Below are positions 7,326-17,354 of a stretch of 64,000 nt of DNA, piece by piece (position 1 is the stretch's first letter; each line of letters opens with the position of its first letter). Below the pieces are notes generated by a model. It saw only the letters and a program-made list of their open reading frames with translations. It was not told the DNA's origin and made no database searches. Position numbers and translations under genes: made by a program. This DNA is from Bacillota bacterium (lineage in GTDB: Bacteria > Bacillota > Dethiobacteria > Dethiobacterales > Dethiobacteraceae). The stretch spans positions 62,001-126,000 of the forward strand of contig QLUR01000001.1 in NCBI GenBank assembly GCA_018725565.1, read 5' to 3'.

Positions 7326-10022
7326 GTGAAAATAGCAGTTTTGTTTAGCGGTTCTTTTGGTCAGAAGGTCCTGAGCCACCTGCGTGATGTGGAGAAGTTC
7401 TGCACCGGGTGCACTGACTGTACCGAATGCCGACGCCAATACGACCTGAACTACTCCAGGGATATTGCCCTGGTCTGGGAGCAGCCCGATAACCTGCCTG
7501 CTATGCTGGAGGATGATCCGGCTGAATTGTTGCCGCCCGTCTCTGCGTTTCAGGGGGTCCATACGGTACTGGCTATCAACCTGCACCAGGATATTTTGCT
7601 GTCGTTGCCGGAACTGATCCTGCAGGCAGGTGTTAAGGCACTGGTAGTTCCGCTGGAGGAACCGTTGTGGCTGCAGGGCGGCGCCCGCCGTCAAGCGGAG
7701 CAGAAAGCCAAAGGCACCGCATTGGAAATTGTGTTTCCCAAACCCTTTTGTTCTCTGCGGGAAGACGAGGCACATCCCGAAGTGAACAAGTTTATCCGCT
7801 ATTTCCGCATCGGCTTTCCTCAGTTCAGCATAAAGAAGCTGGACGGGCTTATTCAAGAGGCCAGAGTGGTGCGCACTTCCCCCTGTGGTGCCGCCTACTT
7901 TGTGGCGCGCAACCTGGCGGGCGTGCCGGATGACGAAAAGCTGCCGGAGATTGTCGGCAACAAGTGGCATATTTATCCCTGTACCGGCAGCATGAAAATG
8001 GACCGGGAACTGAAAGATACGATTTTGCACAGGGCCGGCTATTTACACCGCGAGGCTGTAGCGGAGGCGGTGAGCCTGGCCGAGGACCGGCAAAGGTCGG
8101 TTGATCCGGCTGTGCAGGCGATGCTGGCGGCCAAGCCGCCGGTCACTACCGCCTATGACCGTTACTTGGCGCAACAGCCTCAGTGTCGCTTCGGTGACAC
8201 AGGGATCTGCTGCCGCATCTGCATCCAGGGACCGTGCCAGATTACTTCCACCGCTCCAAAAGGAGTCTGCGGGGCCAGCGCTTATACCATCGTGGCCCGC
8301 AACCTGCTCCGCTCGGTTCTTGGCGGCACTGCGGCCCACTCCGATCACGCCAAGCATATGTTGCTGACTTTAAAGGCGGTGGCGGAGGGGAAAAACGGTG
8401 ATTATGGGATCGCCGCGCCGCAAAAATTAGCGGCTGTGGCAGAGCGGCTGGGTATCCCGACGGCTGGTCGAGAGACACAGGATATTTTGCGCGAGGTTAT
8501 AGATCTCGGGATGCACGAATACAGCCGCCTGAGCGACGGCCACCTGCAATGGGTGGAAAAGGTGGTTACTCCTGGCCGCTTCCAAAAGTTTCAGGAGACA
8601 GACATTTTGCCGATCAGTATCTTTGATACGATTGCTACTGCTATGAGCCAGACCCACCTGGGGATGGATGCCGACCCGGTCAGCCTGGTCTTTAAGACGT
8701 TGGAGGCGGCCCTGGCAGATTTTGCCGGGATGCATGTCGGGACAGACCTGTCCGATGTGCTGTTTGGCGTTCCGGTTCCGGTCTATACAGAGGCCAATCT
8801 GGGTGTGATTGATCAGGCTAAGGTCAATATCGCCGTTCACGGCCATAACCCGCTGCTCTCGGAGATGATTGTCCGGGCGGCACGCGAGTTGGAAGCGGAA
8901 GCATTGGAAGCCGGTGCCGCCGGTATCCAGCTGATGGGTGTCTGCTGTACCGGCAATGAGGTGCTGATGCGCCAGGGTGTGCCGCTGGCTACCAACTTTA
9001 TGTCTCAGGAGCTGCCGATTATGACCGGAGCGCTGGACATAATGGTGGTGGACGTGCAGTGTATTATGCCCAGTGTTCAGGCGGCAGCCGAATGTTTTAA
9101 GACGCGGATTGTCACCACCTCCAAAAATGCGCGCATCCCTGGCTCCCATTATGTGGACTTTGCTTCTGAGAATGCGTTGTCCAAGGCCAGGGAAGTAATC
9201 CGTCTGGCCATTGCTGCTTACCGGGAAAGGTCCGGCTCGCCCTGCTTCATACCGGCTGTTAAAAACAAAGTTGTGGCAGGATTCAGCTTGGAAGCGCTAT
9301 TTGACTTATTCTCGGCACTGGCCCCCGACGCTCCGGTCAGTGTGCTGACCGCAGCGTTAAAGAGCGGGGAACTGCGCGGGGTGGTATTGTTTGCCGGCTG
9401 CAACAACCTGAAAACGGCGCAGGACAACAACTATGTAACTATAGCCAAGGTTTTGGCCAGGAATGATGTCTTATTGCTTGCTACCGGCTGTGCCGCCGGT
9501 GCTTATGCCAAGCTTGGCCTGCTTACCCCTGAGGCGGCGGAAACTTATGCCGGAGAAGGACTGAAAACTTTCCTCCGGCGCCTGGAGGAAGCTAACGCTC
9601 ATAAGCTGCGGGGCGGACTGCCCCTGGTCCTGCACATGGGTTCGTGTGTGGACAACACCAGGGCTGCCGACCTGGCTACCGCTATTGCCAATGACCTGGG
9701 TGTAGATATCCCTAAAATCCCCTTTGCAGCCAGCGCGCCGGAAGCCATGACGGAAAAATCGCTGTCTATCGGGTCCTGGAATGTGGCCATGGGGCTGCCG
9801 GTCCATGTCGGCGTCATCCCGCCGGTTCTTGGCAGCGAGCTGGTCAACGGCCTGCTGCTTGACATCGCGCGGGATGTCTTTGGTGGTTACTTTATTTGGG
9901 AAACAGACCCGCAACGGGCGGCGGAACTGATACTTGCAGCCCTGGATGAACGTTCCTGGAAACTGAGGGTACATGGAGAGACCGCCCGGAAATTTGGCGC
10001 GCCGCTCACGGCTGCCTGGTAA
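7326..10022 (+). CDS. cooS: DUF166 domain fused to bacterial-type CO dehydrogenase (CooS/AcsA)
   Basis: An 898-residue fusion. Residues 1-~250 are a DUF166 domain (family of unknown function, mostly in methanogens and anaerobes): MKIAVLFSGSFGQKVL, a cysteine cluster C26/C29/C32/C35, TSPCGAAYFVARNL with C187, and C219. Residues ~255-898 are a complete CooS-type CO dehydrogenase with C287, C295, C296, C299, C304 and C315 (D and B clusters), the histidine run AHSDHAKH, HGHN at 505-508, C541, C579, C692, C722 and C774 (C-cluster region) and K811. All expected ligands are present, so it should be active. The GTG start has AAGGAGG 8 nt upstream. acsB follows, so this is the CODH partner of bacterial-type ACS. 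Nothing in the frame suggests two separate genes. Confidence 0.92.
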   Translation: MKIAVLFSGSFGQKVLSHLRDVEKFCTGCTDCTECRRQYDLNYSRDIALVWEQPDNLPAMLEDDPAELLPPVSAFQGVHTVLAINLHQDILLSLPELILQAGVKALVVPLEEPLWLQGGARRQAEQKAKGTALEIVFPKPFCSLREDEAHPEVNKFIRYFRIGFPQFSIKKLDGLIQEARVVRTSPCGAAYFVARNLAGVPDDEKLPEIVGNKWHIYPCTGSMKMDRELKDTILHRAGYLHREAVAEAVSLAEDRQRSVDPAVQAMLAAKPPVTTAYDRYLAQQPQCRFGDTGICCRICIQGPCQITSTAPKGVCGASAYTIVARNLLRSVLGGTAAHSDHAKHMLLTLKAVAEGKNGDYGIAAPQKLAAVAERLGIPTAGRETQDILREVIDLGMHEYSRLSDGHLQWVEKVVTPGRFQKFQETDILPISIFDTIATAMSQTHLGMDADPVSLVFKTLEAALADFAGMHVGTDLSDVLFGVPVPVYTEANLGVIDQAKVNIAVHGHNPLLSEMIVRAARELEAEALEAGAAGIQLMGVCCTGNEVLMRQGVPLATNFMSQELPIMTGALDIMVVDVQCIMPSVQAAAECFKTRIVTTSKNARIPGSHYVDFASENALSKAREVIRLAIAAYRERSGSPCFIPAVKNKVVAGFSLEALFDLFSALAPDAPVSVLTAALKSGELRGVVLFAGCNNLKTAQDNNYVTIAKVLARNDVLLLATGCAAGAYAKLGLLTPEAAETYAGEGLKTFLRRLEEANAHKLRGGLPLVLHMGSCVDNTRAADLATAIANDLGVDIPKIPFAASAPEAMTEKSLSIGSWNVAMGLPVHVGVIPPVLGSELVNGLLLDIARDVFGGYFIWETDPQRAAELILAALDERSWKLRVHGETARKFGAPLTAAW

Positions 10023-10049
10023 CTGAAAGCGGGCGAAAGGAGAAAAAGT

Positions 10050-12233
10050 ATGCCGGCAACTGCTTTTGACGAAATCTACAGCGGCGCTGTCTCAACCGCG
10101 GGAAAATCTCCCGTCAAGCTGTTTGGGCAAGCCTTAAACGGGGCCATTATCGCTACCGGATACGCGGAGATTTTGCTGACCCGGGCTCTCCGGGCGTATG
10201 GTCCTGAAGAACCGGTAAATTTTCCGGGCACAGCGTATTTCTTGCCGGTGATTGCCAGCCTTTCGGGTGAGAAAGTTACCCGCCTCGGCGAGTTGCCGCC
10301 TATTTTAAACAGGATGCGGCACCAACTTAAGGAAGAGTTGAATTTCTCCAATGCTCTGCTTTGCGGCGAGGCGACTGCCTATGCCGCTGAGATTATTGAG
10401 GCGTTGCGCTACCTGCGCGGTGCAGCACAGCATGTACCGCCGTGGACCGGTTTTTTGAGCGACCCTCTCCTGCGAAAATTTGGAATTCAACTGGTGGACT
10501 GGACTATTCCAGGCCAAGCCATCATCATGGGGAGAGCACGCAGCGGCGCTGATGCCGTCAGAATTGTCCGGGAACTGCAGGCCAAGGGAATGATGATATT
10601 CCTTGTCAACGAAGTAATTGAGCAGTTGCTGGAACAAAACATGAAATTGGGCGTGGATTATATCGCTTTCCCTCTTGGCAACTTTACGCAGGTGATTCAC
10701 GCCGTTAACTACGCGTTGCGTGCCGGCATGGCTTTCGGCGGCATTTTCCCCGGCCGGCGTGAAGAGCACCGCGATTATCAGCGCCGCCGGGTGCGGGCTT
10801 TTGTATTGCAGCTGGGTCGGATCGACGACGTTAAGGTCGCGACCCATTTTGCCGCCATTTTCCTCGGCTTTCCGGTCATCTGCGACACGAAGCTGGAAGA
10901 AGAAATCCCTGACTGGTATGTTTCGCATCCCGACTATGAAAATATAGTAAGTTATGCCCTCGAACTCAGGGGCATTAAGCTGAAGACTGTGGAGATTCCC
11001 CTTCCGGTCAATTACGGTCCGGCTTTTGAAGGAGAAACAATCCGCAAAGGCGAGATGTACGCGGAGTTTGGCGGCGGTCGCACGCCTGCTTTTGAACTGG
11101 TCCAGATGGTTCGGGAGGACGAGATTACGGACGGCAAAGTTACCCTGCTTGGCCCGGATATTGATCAGCTGGCGGAGGGAGGGAACCTGCCGCTCGGTAT
11201 AGTGGTCAAAATCTTTGGCCGCAAAATGCAGGAAGATTTTGAGAGCGTGCTGGAAAGACGTATTCACTATTTTTTAAACTATGGCGAGGGACTGTGGCAC
11301 GTAGCGCAGCGTGACCTTTGCTGGTTGCGCATCTCTAAAGAGGCTAGGGCCAAAGGCTTTAATCTCCGCCATCTTGGAGAAATACTGGTGGCCAGGTTCA
11401 AGGACGAATTTCCGGCTATTGTTGACCGGGTGGAGGTAACACTGCTGACTGACAAAGAGAAGGTGGAGCAGATGCTGGCGGCGGCCCGCGAGCGCTACGC
11501 CTTCAGGGATGCACGTCTTAAGGGCTTAACTGATGAGGCGGTTGAGGTCCTGTACTCCTGTACGCTGTGCCAGTCCTTTGCACCGAACCATGTCTGTATT
11601 GTTTCTCCGGAGCGGGTGGGCTTGTGCGGCGCGGTCAGTTGGCTCGACGCCAAGGCTTCTCATGAAATAGACCCCAGCGGTCCCAACCGGCCGGTTAAAA
11701 AAAGTACGCCTAAGGATGCCGTCCGCGGGATGTGGCAGGAGGTCAACGACTATATCGCAGAGGCCTCCAACCGCAATATAGAGGAAGTAAACCTGTATAC
11801 GCTGATGGACAAACCGATGACTTCCTGCGGCTGTTTTGAAGCCATACTGGCCATTGTGCCGGAAGCTAACGGCTTGATGGTCGCTACCCGGGAATATACC
11901 GGCAGCACACCATCCGGGATGTCTTTCTCCACTCTGGCCGGCTCGGTCGGCGGTGGTTTGCAGACTCCCGGTTTTATGGGCATCGGCCGCTCCTACCTCC
12001 TGTCCCGCAAGTTTTTAAAAGCTGACGGTGGACTGGCACGGATTGTCTGGATGCCAAAAGAGCTGAAAGAGTTGCTGGGGGAAGATTTGCGCCGCCGCGC
12101 GGAAGAAGAGGGCCTTGGCACCGGCTTTGCGGATAAAATCGCTGATGAAACGGTCGGGACCACGATCGATGAAATCCTGCCCTATTTGGAGGAAAACGAG
12201 CACCCGGCGCTGTCCCTGGAACCGCTGTTTTAA
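10050..12233 (+). CDS. acsB: Bacterial-type acetyl-CoA synthase, full length
   Basis: This 727-residue protein is the full bacterial acetyl-CoA synthase: N-terminal Rossmann/CODH-contact domain (1-~310), middle domain, and C-terminal A-cluster domain. The A-cluster ligands are seen in SCTLCQSFAPNHVC, VGLCGAVSWLDA and TSCGCFEAI. The segment NYGPAFEGETIRKGEM marks where the shorter archaeal-type protein at 4678 begins. It builds acetyl-CoA from the methyl group on the corrinoid protein, CO from CooS, and CoA. AGGAG precedes the ATG; acsC2 begins 40 nt after the stop. Having this gene and cdhC within 6 kb means the cell encodes two architecturally different ACS enzymes. Confidence 0.95.
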   Translation: MPATAFDEIYSGAVSTAGKSPVKLFGQALNGAIIATGYAEILLTRALRAYGPEEPVNFPGTAYFLPVIASLSGEKVTRLGELPPILNRMRHQLKEELNFSNALLCGEATAYAAEIIEALRYLRGAAQHVPPWTGFLSDPLLRKFGIQLVDWTIPGQAIIMGRARSGADAVRIVRELQAKGMMIFLVNEVIEQLLEQNMKLGVDYIAFPLGNFTQVIHAVNYALRAGMAFGGIFPGRREEHRDYQRRRVRAFVLQLGRIDDVKVATHFAAIFLGFPVICDTKLEEEIPDWYVSHPDYENIVSYALELRGIKLKTVEIPLPVNYGPAFEGETIRKGEMYAEFGGGRTPAFELVQMVREDEITDGKVTLLGPDIDQLAEGGNLPLGIVVKIFGRKMQEDFESVLERRIHYFLNYGEGLWHVAQRDLCWLRISKEARAKGFNLRHLGEILVARFKDEFPAIVDRVEVTLLTDKEKVEQMLAAARERYAFRDARLKGLTDEAVEVLYSCTLCQSFAPNHVCIVSPERVGLCGAVSWLDAKASHEIDPSGPNRPVKKSTPKDAVRGMWQEVNDYIAEASNRNIEEVNLYTLMDKPMTSCGCFEAILAIVPEANGLMVATREYTGSTPSGMSFSTLAGSVGGGLQTPGFMGIGRSYLLSRKFLKADGGLARIVWMPKELKELLGEDLRRRAEEEGLGTGFADKIADETVGTTIDEILPYLEENEHPALSLEPLF

Positions 12234-12273
12234 CAACGCCGCCCGCTGCTTTTTAAGGGAAAGGGGAAAACCA

Positions 12274-13602
12274 ATGGGCCTGACCGGCTTGGAAATATAT
12301 AAGTTGCTGCCGAAGACAAACACCGGCGATTGTGGTTTCCCCACCTGCCTGGCGTTTGCCATGGCCGTGGCTGCTGGTAAGATTAACCAGGAGAAGTGCC
12401 CCCATCTGTCGCCTGAGGCAAGGGAAACACTGGAAGCCGCTGCCGCACCGCCCATGCGCCTGGTCAGGATTGGGCCGGAGCAAACGCCTGTGCTGGTTGG
12501 CAACGAGACGGAACTTTTCCGTCACGATAAGCGCTTCAATAACCAGTGCGCCATAGCGGTGGAAGTTGCCGACACAGAAGATATGCCTGCTTTTTTACAG
12601 GATTTTTCCGCCCTGACCTTTGAACGGGTGGGACAGCGCTATTCCGTTGACTTGGCGGCTTTGCGCTGTACCAGCGGCGACGCCGGCCGTTTCCGGGAAG
12701 CTGCCGTACTGCTCAGAAACTCTGCCGGAAAACCGCTCGTGTTGATCAGCGAAGACGTCTCTATCATGGCTGCCGCTTTACCGGTCCTGGTCGGCGACAG
12801 GCCGCTGCTTTGCGCCGCCACGCCGCAAAATTACCGGGACATGACTGAGCTGGCCCAAAAAAACGGGTGTCCGCTGGTGGTGCGCGCGAAAAGCCTGACT
12901 GAGCTCTCAGACTTAACAGAAAAAATTGTCAGGCTCGGTCACAGGGAACTGCTGCTGGACAGCGGCAGCAGGGAAACAGCTGCTGTTTTGGCTGATTTGA
13001 CCCAGTTGCGCCGGGCTGCTGTCCGCAAGCGTTACCAACCGTTTGCTTATCCGGCGATGGCCTTTGCCAGCGCCACGGAACCGTTGGCGGAGATAGTACA
13101 GAGCATCGTGTTTTTGAGTAAATACGCCTCGCTCATCGTCCTGAAAGCACGCCAGCCTGCCCAGGTGCTGCCGTTGCTGACCTGGCGCGCCAATCTTTAC
13201 TCAGACCCGCAAAAACCTATTCAGGTTGAGCCGAAGGTAGTGGCTGTAGGGGCTGTCAGCCCTGCATCGCCGGTTTATGTGACGACAAATTTTTCTCTTA
13301 CCTTTTTTATTGTAGAAAGCGAAGTGGCAAACAGCAAAATTCCTGCCTATATCCTGCCGGTTAATACCGAGGGGACCTCAGTGCTGACCTCCTGGGCCGC
13401 CGGCAAGCTGACCGGTGCCGCCATCTATAAGGCGCTGCAGGAAAACGGCCTGGAATCCCGGGTTAACCATAAGACGCTGGTTTTGCCTGGTTATGTGGCC
13501 GTCCTTTCCGGCAGTACACAGGAGGCCACCGGTTGGAAGGTCCTGGTCGGGCCGCGTGAAGCCTCAGGTATCGCTAAGTTTGCCAGAGAAAACTTTCGAT
13601 GA
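12274..13602 (+). CDS. acsC: Corrinoid iron-sulfur protein large subunit, set B, first Fe-S cysteine missing
   Basis: Second AcsC copy, 442 residues from the ATG at 12274, which follows AAGGGGAAA. The frame is open upstream into acsB, but MGLTGLEIYKLLP is the normal AcsC N-terminus. The cobamide-barrel segments are intact (VYVTTNFSLTFF, NSKIPAYILPVN, VLPGYVAVLSGSTQ, KVLVGPREASGIAKF). The [4Fe-4S] motif is not: the usual C-x2-C-x4-C-x16-C reads T17, C20, C25, C42, because the first cysteine codon is ACC (threonine). That cluster is needed for reductive reactivation of Co(II) in studied enzymes, so this copy may have an altered cluster or rely on AcsV, encoded next. The stop overlaps acsV by 4 nt (ATGA). 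Confidence 0.9.
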   Translation: MGLTGLEIYKLLPKTNTGDCGFPTCLAFAMAVAAGKINQEKCPHLSPEARETLEAAAAPPMRLVRIGPEQTPVLVGNETELFRHDKRFNNQCAIAVEVADTEDMPAFLQDFSALTFERVGQRYSVDLAALRCTSGDAGRFREAAVLLRNSAGKPLVLISEDVSIMAAALPVLVGDRPLLCAATPQNYRDMTELAQKNGCPLVVRAKSLTELSDLTEKIVRLGHRELLLDSGSRETAAVLADLTQLRRAAVRKRYQPFAYPAMAFASATEPLAEIVQSIVFLSKYASLIVLKARQPAQVLPLLTWRANLYSDPQKPIQVEPKVVAVGAVSPASPVYVTTNFSLTFFIVESEVANSKIPAYILPVNTEGTSVLTSWAAGKLTGAAIYKALQENGLESRVNHKTLVLPGYVAVLSGSTQEATGWKVLVGPREASGIAKFARENFR

Positions 13603-15482
13603 CGCGTAAGGTAGCAGTCTTTTTTTCCCCGGACGGGCGGGTGGCCCATGTAAAGCGGAACACCTCCCTTTGGGAGGCGGCGGCGCAGGCGGGGCTGGGA
13701 CTGAAGGGTACCTGCGGCGGCGCCGGCACATGCAAGCGCTGCCAGGTCCTGGTCAGGGACGGCCCGGCTCTGGAGAAAGGAACGGGCTTGCCGTCCGGGG
13801 CCGGTTTGGTTCTGGCCTGCCAGACCCTGGCCGCAGGCAGCGTGACCGTCGATATCCCGCAGGACTCCCGCCTGGCCGAACACAAGGTTTTGCTGGGCGG
13901 GGAAGATGTCCTGACGGAGTCGGACGCCGACCTTGGCCGCATTTACCGCCTGCAGCCGCTTTGCCGCAAAGTCAGACTGACGCTTGCCGCGCCGACGCCA
14001 GAGGGGAATATGTCCGACTGGTCCCGTCTGCAGGCGGCCTTGCGCGGGGAAACCGGCTGTGATACGTTCCGCATCAGCCTGCCGGATTTACGCAGGTTAG
14101 CGGAGACTTTGCGCTCCGGAAACTGGCAGGTGACCGCTACGCTGGTTGAAGCCGCCGGCTGTGCCGACATCGTCCGGCTGGAACCCGGTCATTCGGCCGG
14201 CCCCGCGTTGGGCTTGGCCATAGATGTGGGTACCACCACGGTGGTCGTACACCTGGTTGACCTGGAAACCGGCCTGGTGCTGGGAAAGAAGGGCACTTAC
14301 AACAAGCAGGCCCGTTTTGGCGATGACGTCATTACCAGGATCGTTTATGCCACGGAGCAAGAAAACGGTTTGTCCCAACTGCAGGAGACTGTCATCTCTG
14401 TCGTTAACCAGCTTGTCACCGGTTTATTGGCGGAGAACGGCAGGCACAGACGGGATGTCCATCTGGCCGTGGTAGCAGGCAATACCACCATGATTCATCT
14501 GTTTCTGGCGCTGCCGCCTGCATATATTCGCCTTGAGCCGTATATCCCGCTTGCCGGAAGCCCGCCCCCGGTAAGGGCCGCTGAATTGGGGCTGGCAGCC
14601 AACCCTCACGCTGTCATACTTTGCCTTCCGGCTGTTGCTTCCTATGTCGGAGGGGATATTGTGGCGGGCGCTTTGCTGAGCGGCATAGCCCAAGAACAAG
14701 AAGTAACGCTTTTTATTGACATCGGTACCAATGGGGAGATGCTGCTTGGCAACCGGGACTGGCTTGTTGCCGTGGCCTGCTCAGCCGGTCCTGCTTTTGA
14801 AGGCGGCGGTATTACTTTTGGCATGCGGGCCATGCAGGGGGCTGTTGAACGGGTGGCGATCACCCCGGAAAGTTACGAGGTTACCGTGGAGACGATTGGC
14901 GGAGTAAGGCCGCTTGGCCTTTGCGGCTCGGGACTGATTGACTGCCTGGCCAAACTCTGTGCCGCAGGTATCATTAACCGTGCCGGCCAACTGCAGATGG
15001 ACTTTGCTACCCCGCGCCTGCGCCGGGGGGATGACGGACCGGAGTTTGTCCTGGTGTGGCAGGAGGAGGCCGGGGGCGGCAAAGACATCGTGCTTACCGG
15101 AAACGACATCAAGAACCTGCTGCGGGCCAAAGCCGCTGTATATGCCGGCATCCGCTGCCTGCTGAAAGCAGCGGAGCTGGAAATGGAGGCCGTCTGGAAG
15201 GTCCTGATTGCCGGAGGCTTCGGCAGTCACCTGAACATCCGTGATGCCATCGCCATCGGCCTGTTACCGGACCTGCCGGCGGAAAAGTTTACTTTTGTCG
15301 GCAACGCGGCGGTAAAGGGCGCCCGCCTTTGTCTGCTGTCGCAAGAGGCTTTAAGTGAAGCGCAAGCCTTGGCCAAAAAAATTACCTACTTAGAGCTTTC
15401 AGCCGGAAGCGACTTCATGGAGGAATTTGTGGCGGCGCTTTTTTTGCCCCATACCGACCTAAGCCTGTTTCCCTCAGTTTAG
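13599..15482 (+). CDS. acsV: Corrinoid activation/regeneration protein (RACo)
   Basis: AcsV uses ATP to push an electron onto inactive Co(II) corrinoid protein. The N-terminus is a [2Fe-2S] ferredoxin domain with C39, C45, C48 and C74 (GTCGGAGTCKRCQV and ACQT). The C-terminal two thirds are an ASKHA-fold ATPase of the DUF4445 type: GLAIDVGTTTVVVHL, NKQARFGDDVITR, VAGNTTMIHLFL, FIDIGTNGEMLLG and LIAGGFGSHLNIRDA. The 627-residue length is normal. It overlaps acsC2 by 4 nt, so the two are translationally coupled. It is the only activator gene in the window and probably serves both corrinoid proteins. Confidence 0.95.
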   Translation: MTRKVAVFFSPDGRVAHVKRNTSLWEAAAQAGLGLKGTCGGAGTCKRCQVLVRDGPALEKGTGLPSGAGLVLACQTLAAGSVTVDIPQDSRLAEHKVLLGGEDVLTESDADLGRIYRLQPLCRKVRLTLAAPTPEGNMSDWSRLQAALRGETGCDTFRISLPDLRRLAETLRSGNWQVTATLVEAAGCADIVRLEPGHSAGPALGLAIDVGTTTVVVHLVDLETGLVLGKKGTYNKQARFGDDVITRIVYATEQENGLSQLQETVISVVNQLVTGLLAENGRHRRDVHLAVVAGNTTMIHLFLALPPAYIRLEPYIPLAGSPPPVRAAELGLAANPHAVILCLPAVASYVGGDIVAGALLSGIAQEQEVTLFIDIGTNGEMLLGNRDWLVAVACSAGPAFEGGGITFGMRAMQGAVERVAITPESYEVTVETIGGVRPLGLCGSGLIDCLAKLCAAGIINRAGQLQMDFATPRLRRGDDGPEFVLVWQEEAGGGKDIVLTGNDIKNLLRAKAAVYAGIRCLLKAAELEMEAVWKVLIAGGFGSHLNIRDAIAIGLLPDLPAEKFTFVGNAAVKGARLCLLSQEALSEAQALAKKITYLELSAGSDFMEEFVAALFLPHTDLSLFPSV

Positions 15483-15529
15483 AAGTTCCAACTTCCGACC
15501 GCCGACTTCTGTAAAGGAGCGTTGCCCTG

Positions 15530-16504
15530 ATGGTTTTTATGCCCATTGTGGAAAAGTACCGGAGTAAAGTACAGGAGGTGGTTCTTGGCGCCACCAGGGC
15601 ACAAGGCGGCACGCGTGATTTCACCGTGACCGTTGGTGGAGAGGCTGCGCTCCCTTTTCTCCACTATGAGGGACAAATACCCCATCGTCCGCTGATAGGT
15701 ATGGAAATCTGGGACACTGCTCCCGCAGACTGGCCGGCCTGCTTTGCCCCGTATTTTGCGGATAGTTTTCGCGACCCGGCCGTCTGGGCTCAAAGATGTG
15801 TCTCCGGGTACGGTGCCGATCTGGTTGTTCTGCATTTGAAAAGCGCAGATCCCGATCTGCTTGATACCTCTCCCGAACATTGTGCCGCCGTGGTCAGCAA
15901 GGTTTTAAATGCTGTCGGCTGCCCGCTTGTGGTGTTAGGCTGCGGCAAGCCGGAAAAAGACAACCTGGTGCTGCCGGCTGTGGCGGAAGCGGCCGCCGGG
16001 GAAAACCTGCTGCTCGGACTGGCCGAACAAAATAATTACAAATCGCTTACCGCCGCGGCCATTGTCTACAAACACACGCTGATTGCCCAGTCGCCTATTG
16101 ATATCAATATCTGCAAACAGTTGAACATCCTGATAACGGAAATGAACCTGCCGGCCGGCCGGATTGTGATTGACCCTACAACCGCTGCTTTAGGCTACGG
16201 CTTGGAATACGGCTACTCCATCATGGAGCGGGTGCGTATCGGTGCTTTACAGGGGGATGCCATGCTGTCCATGCCGATGATCGGAAATATCGGGGCGGAA
16301 GTCTGGCGCACCAGGGAAGCGACGGCGCCGGCGGAAGAAAATCCTGGCTGGGGTGAACAGCATGACCGCGGGATCCTCTGGGAGGCGACCACGGCAGCGG
16401 CGCTGCTGCAGGCTGGCCTGGACATTGTGGTGTTGCGTCACCCGGAGGCCGTCAGGCTTATCCGCCAAAACATTACTGAACTGATGGGCGGCCGCGGCGT
16501 GTAA
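15530..16504 (+). CDS. acsD: Corrinoid iron-sulfur protein small subunit, set B
   Basis: Second AcsD copy, 324 residues. Family segments include [52 protein letters not shown] and [18 protein letters not shown]. Unlike the first copy at 582 it keeps the acidic loop before GILWEATTA that bacterial AcsD proteins normally have. It should pair with AcsC2 in the bacterial-type set. AAAGGAG lies 12 nt before ATG 15530; an in-frame ATG at 15539 is possible. The 47-nt gap after acsV contains a TTCCGACC/GCCGAC low-complexity stretch that recurs in other gaps of this window. Confidence 0.93.
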   Translation: MVFMPIVEKYRSKVQEVVLGATRAQGGTRDFTVTVGGEAALPFLHYEGQIPHRPLIGMEIWDTAPADWPACFAPYFADSFRDPAVWAQRCVSGYGADLVVLHLKSADPDLLDTSPEHCAAVVSKVLNAVGCPLVVLGCGKPEKDNLVLPAVAEAAAGENLLLGLAEQNNYKSLTAAAIVYKHTLIAQSPIDINICKQLNILITEMNLPAGRIVIDPTTAALGYGLEYGYSIMERVRIGALQGDAMLSMPMIGNIGAEVWRTREATAPAEENPGWGEQHDRGILWEATTAAALLQAGLDIVVLRHPEAVRLIRQNITELMGGRGV

Positions 16505-16515
16505 GGGACCCGTAA

Positions 16516-17340
<825 letters not shown>

Positions 17341-17354
17341 GGAGGTTTTAAGAT

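Noticed and set aside
12115-12273. Open extension of acsC2 into acsB
   Set aside because: It overlaps the acsB coding end in another frame, and MGLTGLEIYK at 12274 is the family N-terminus with a ribosome binding site.
15483-15529. Terminator between acsV and acsD2
   Set aside because: The TTCCGACC/GCCGAC stretch forms no stable stem and lacks a T-run; read-through is expected.
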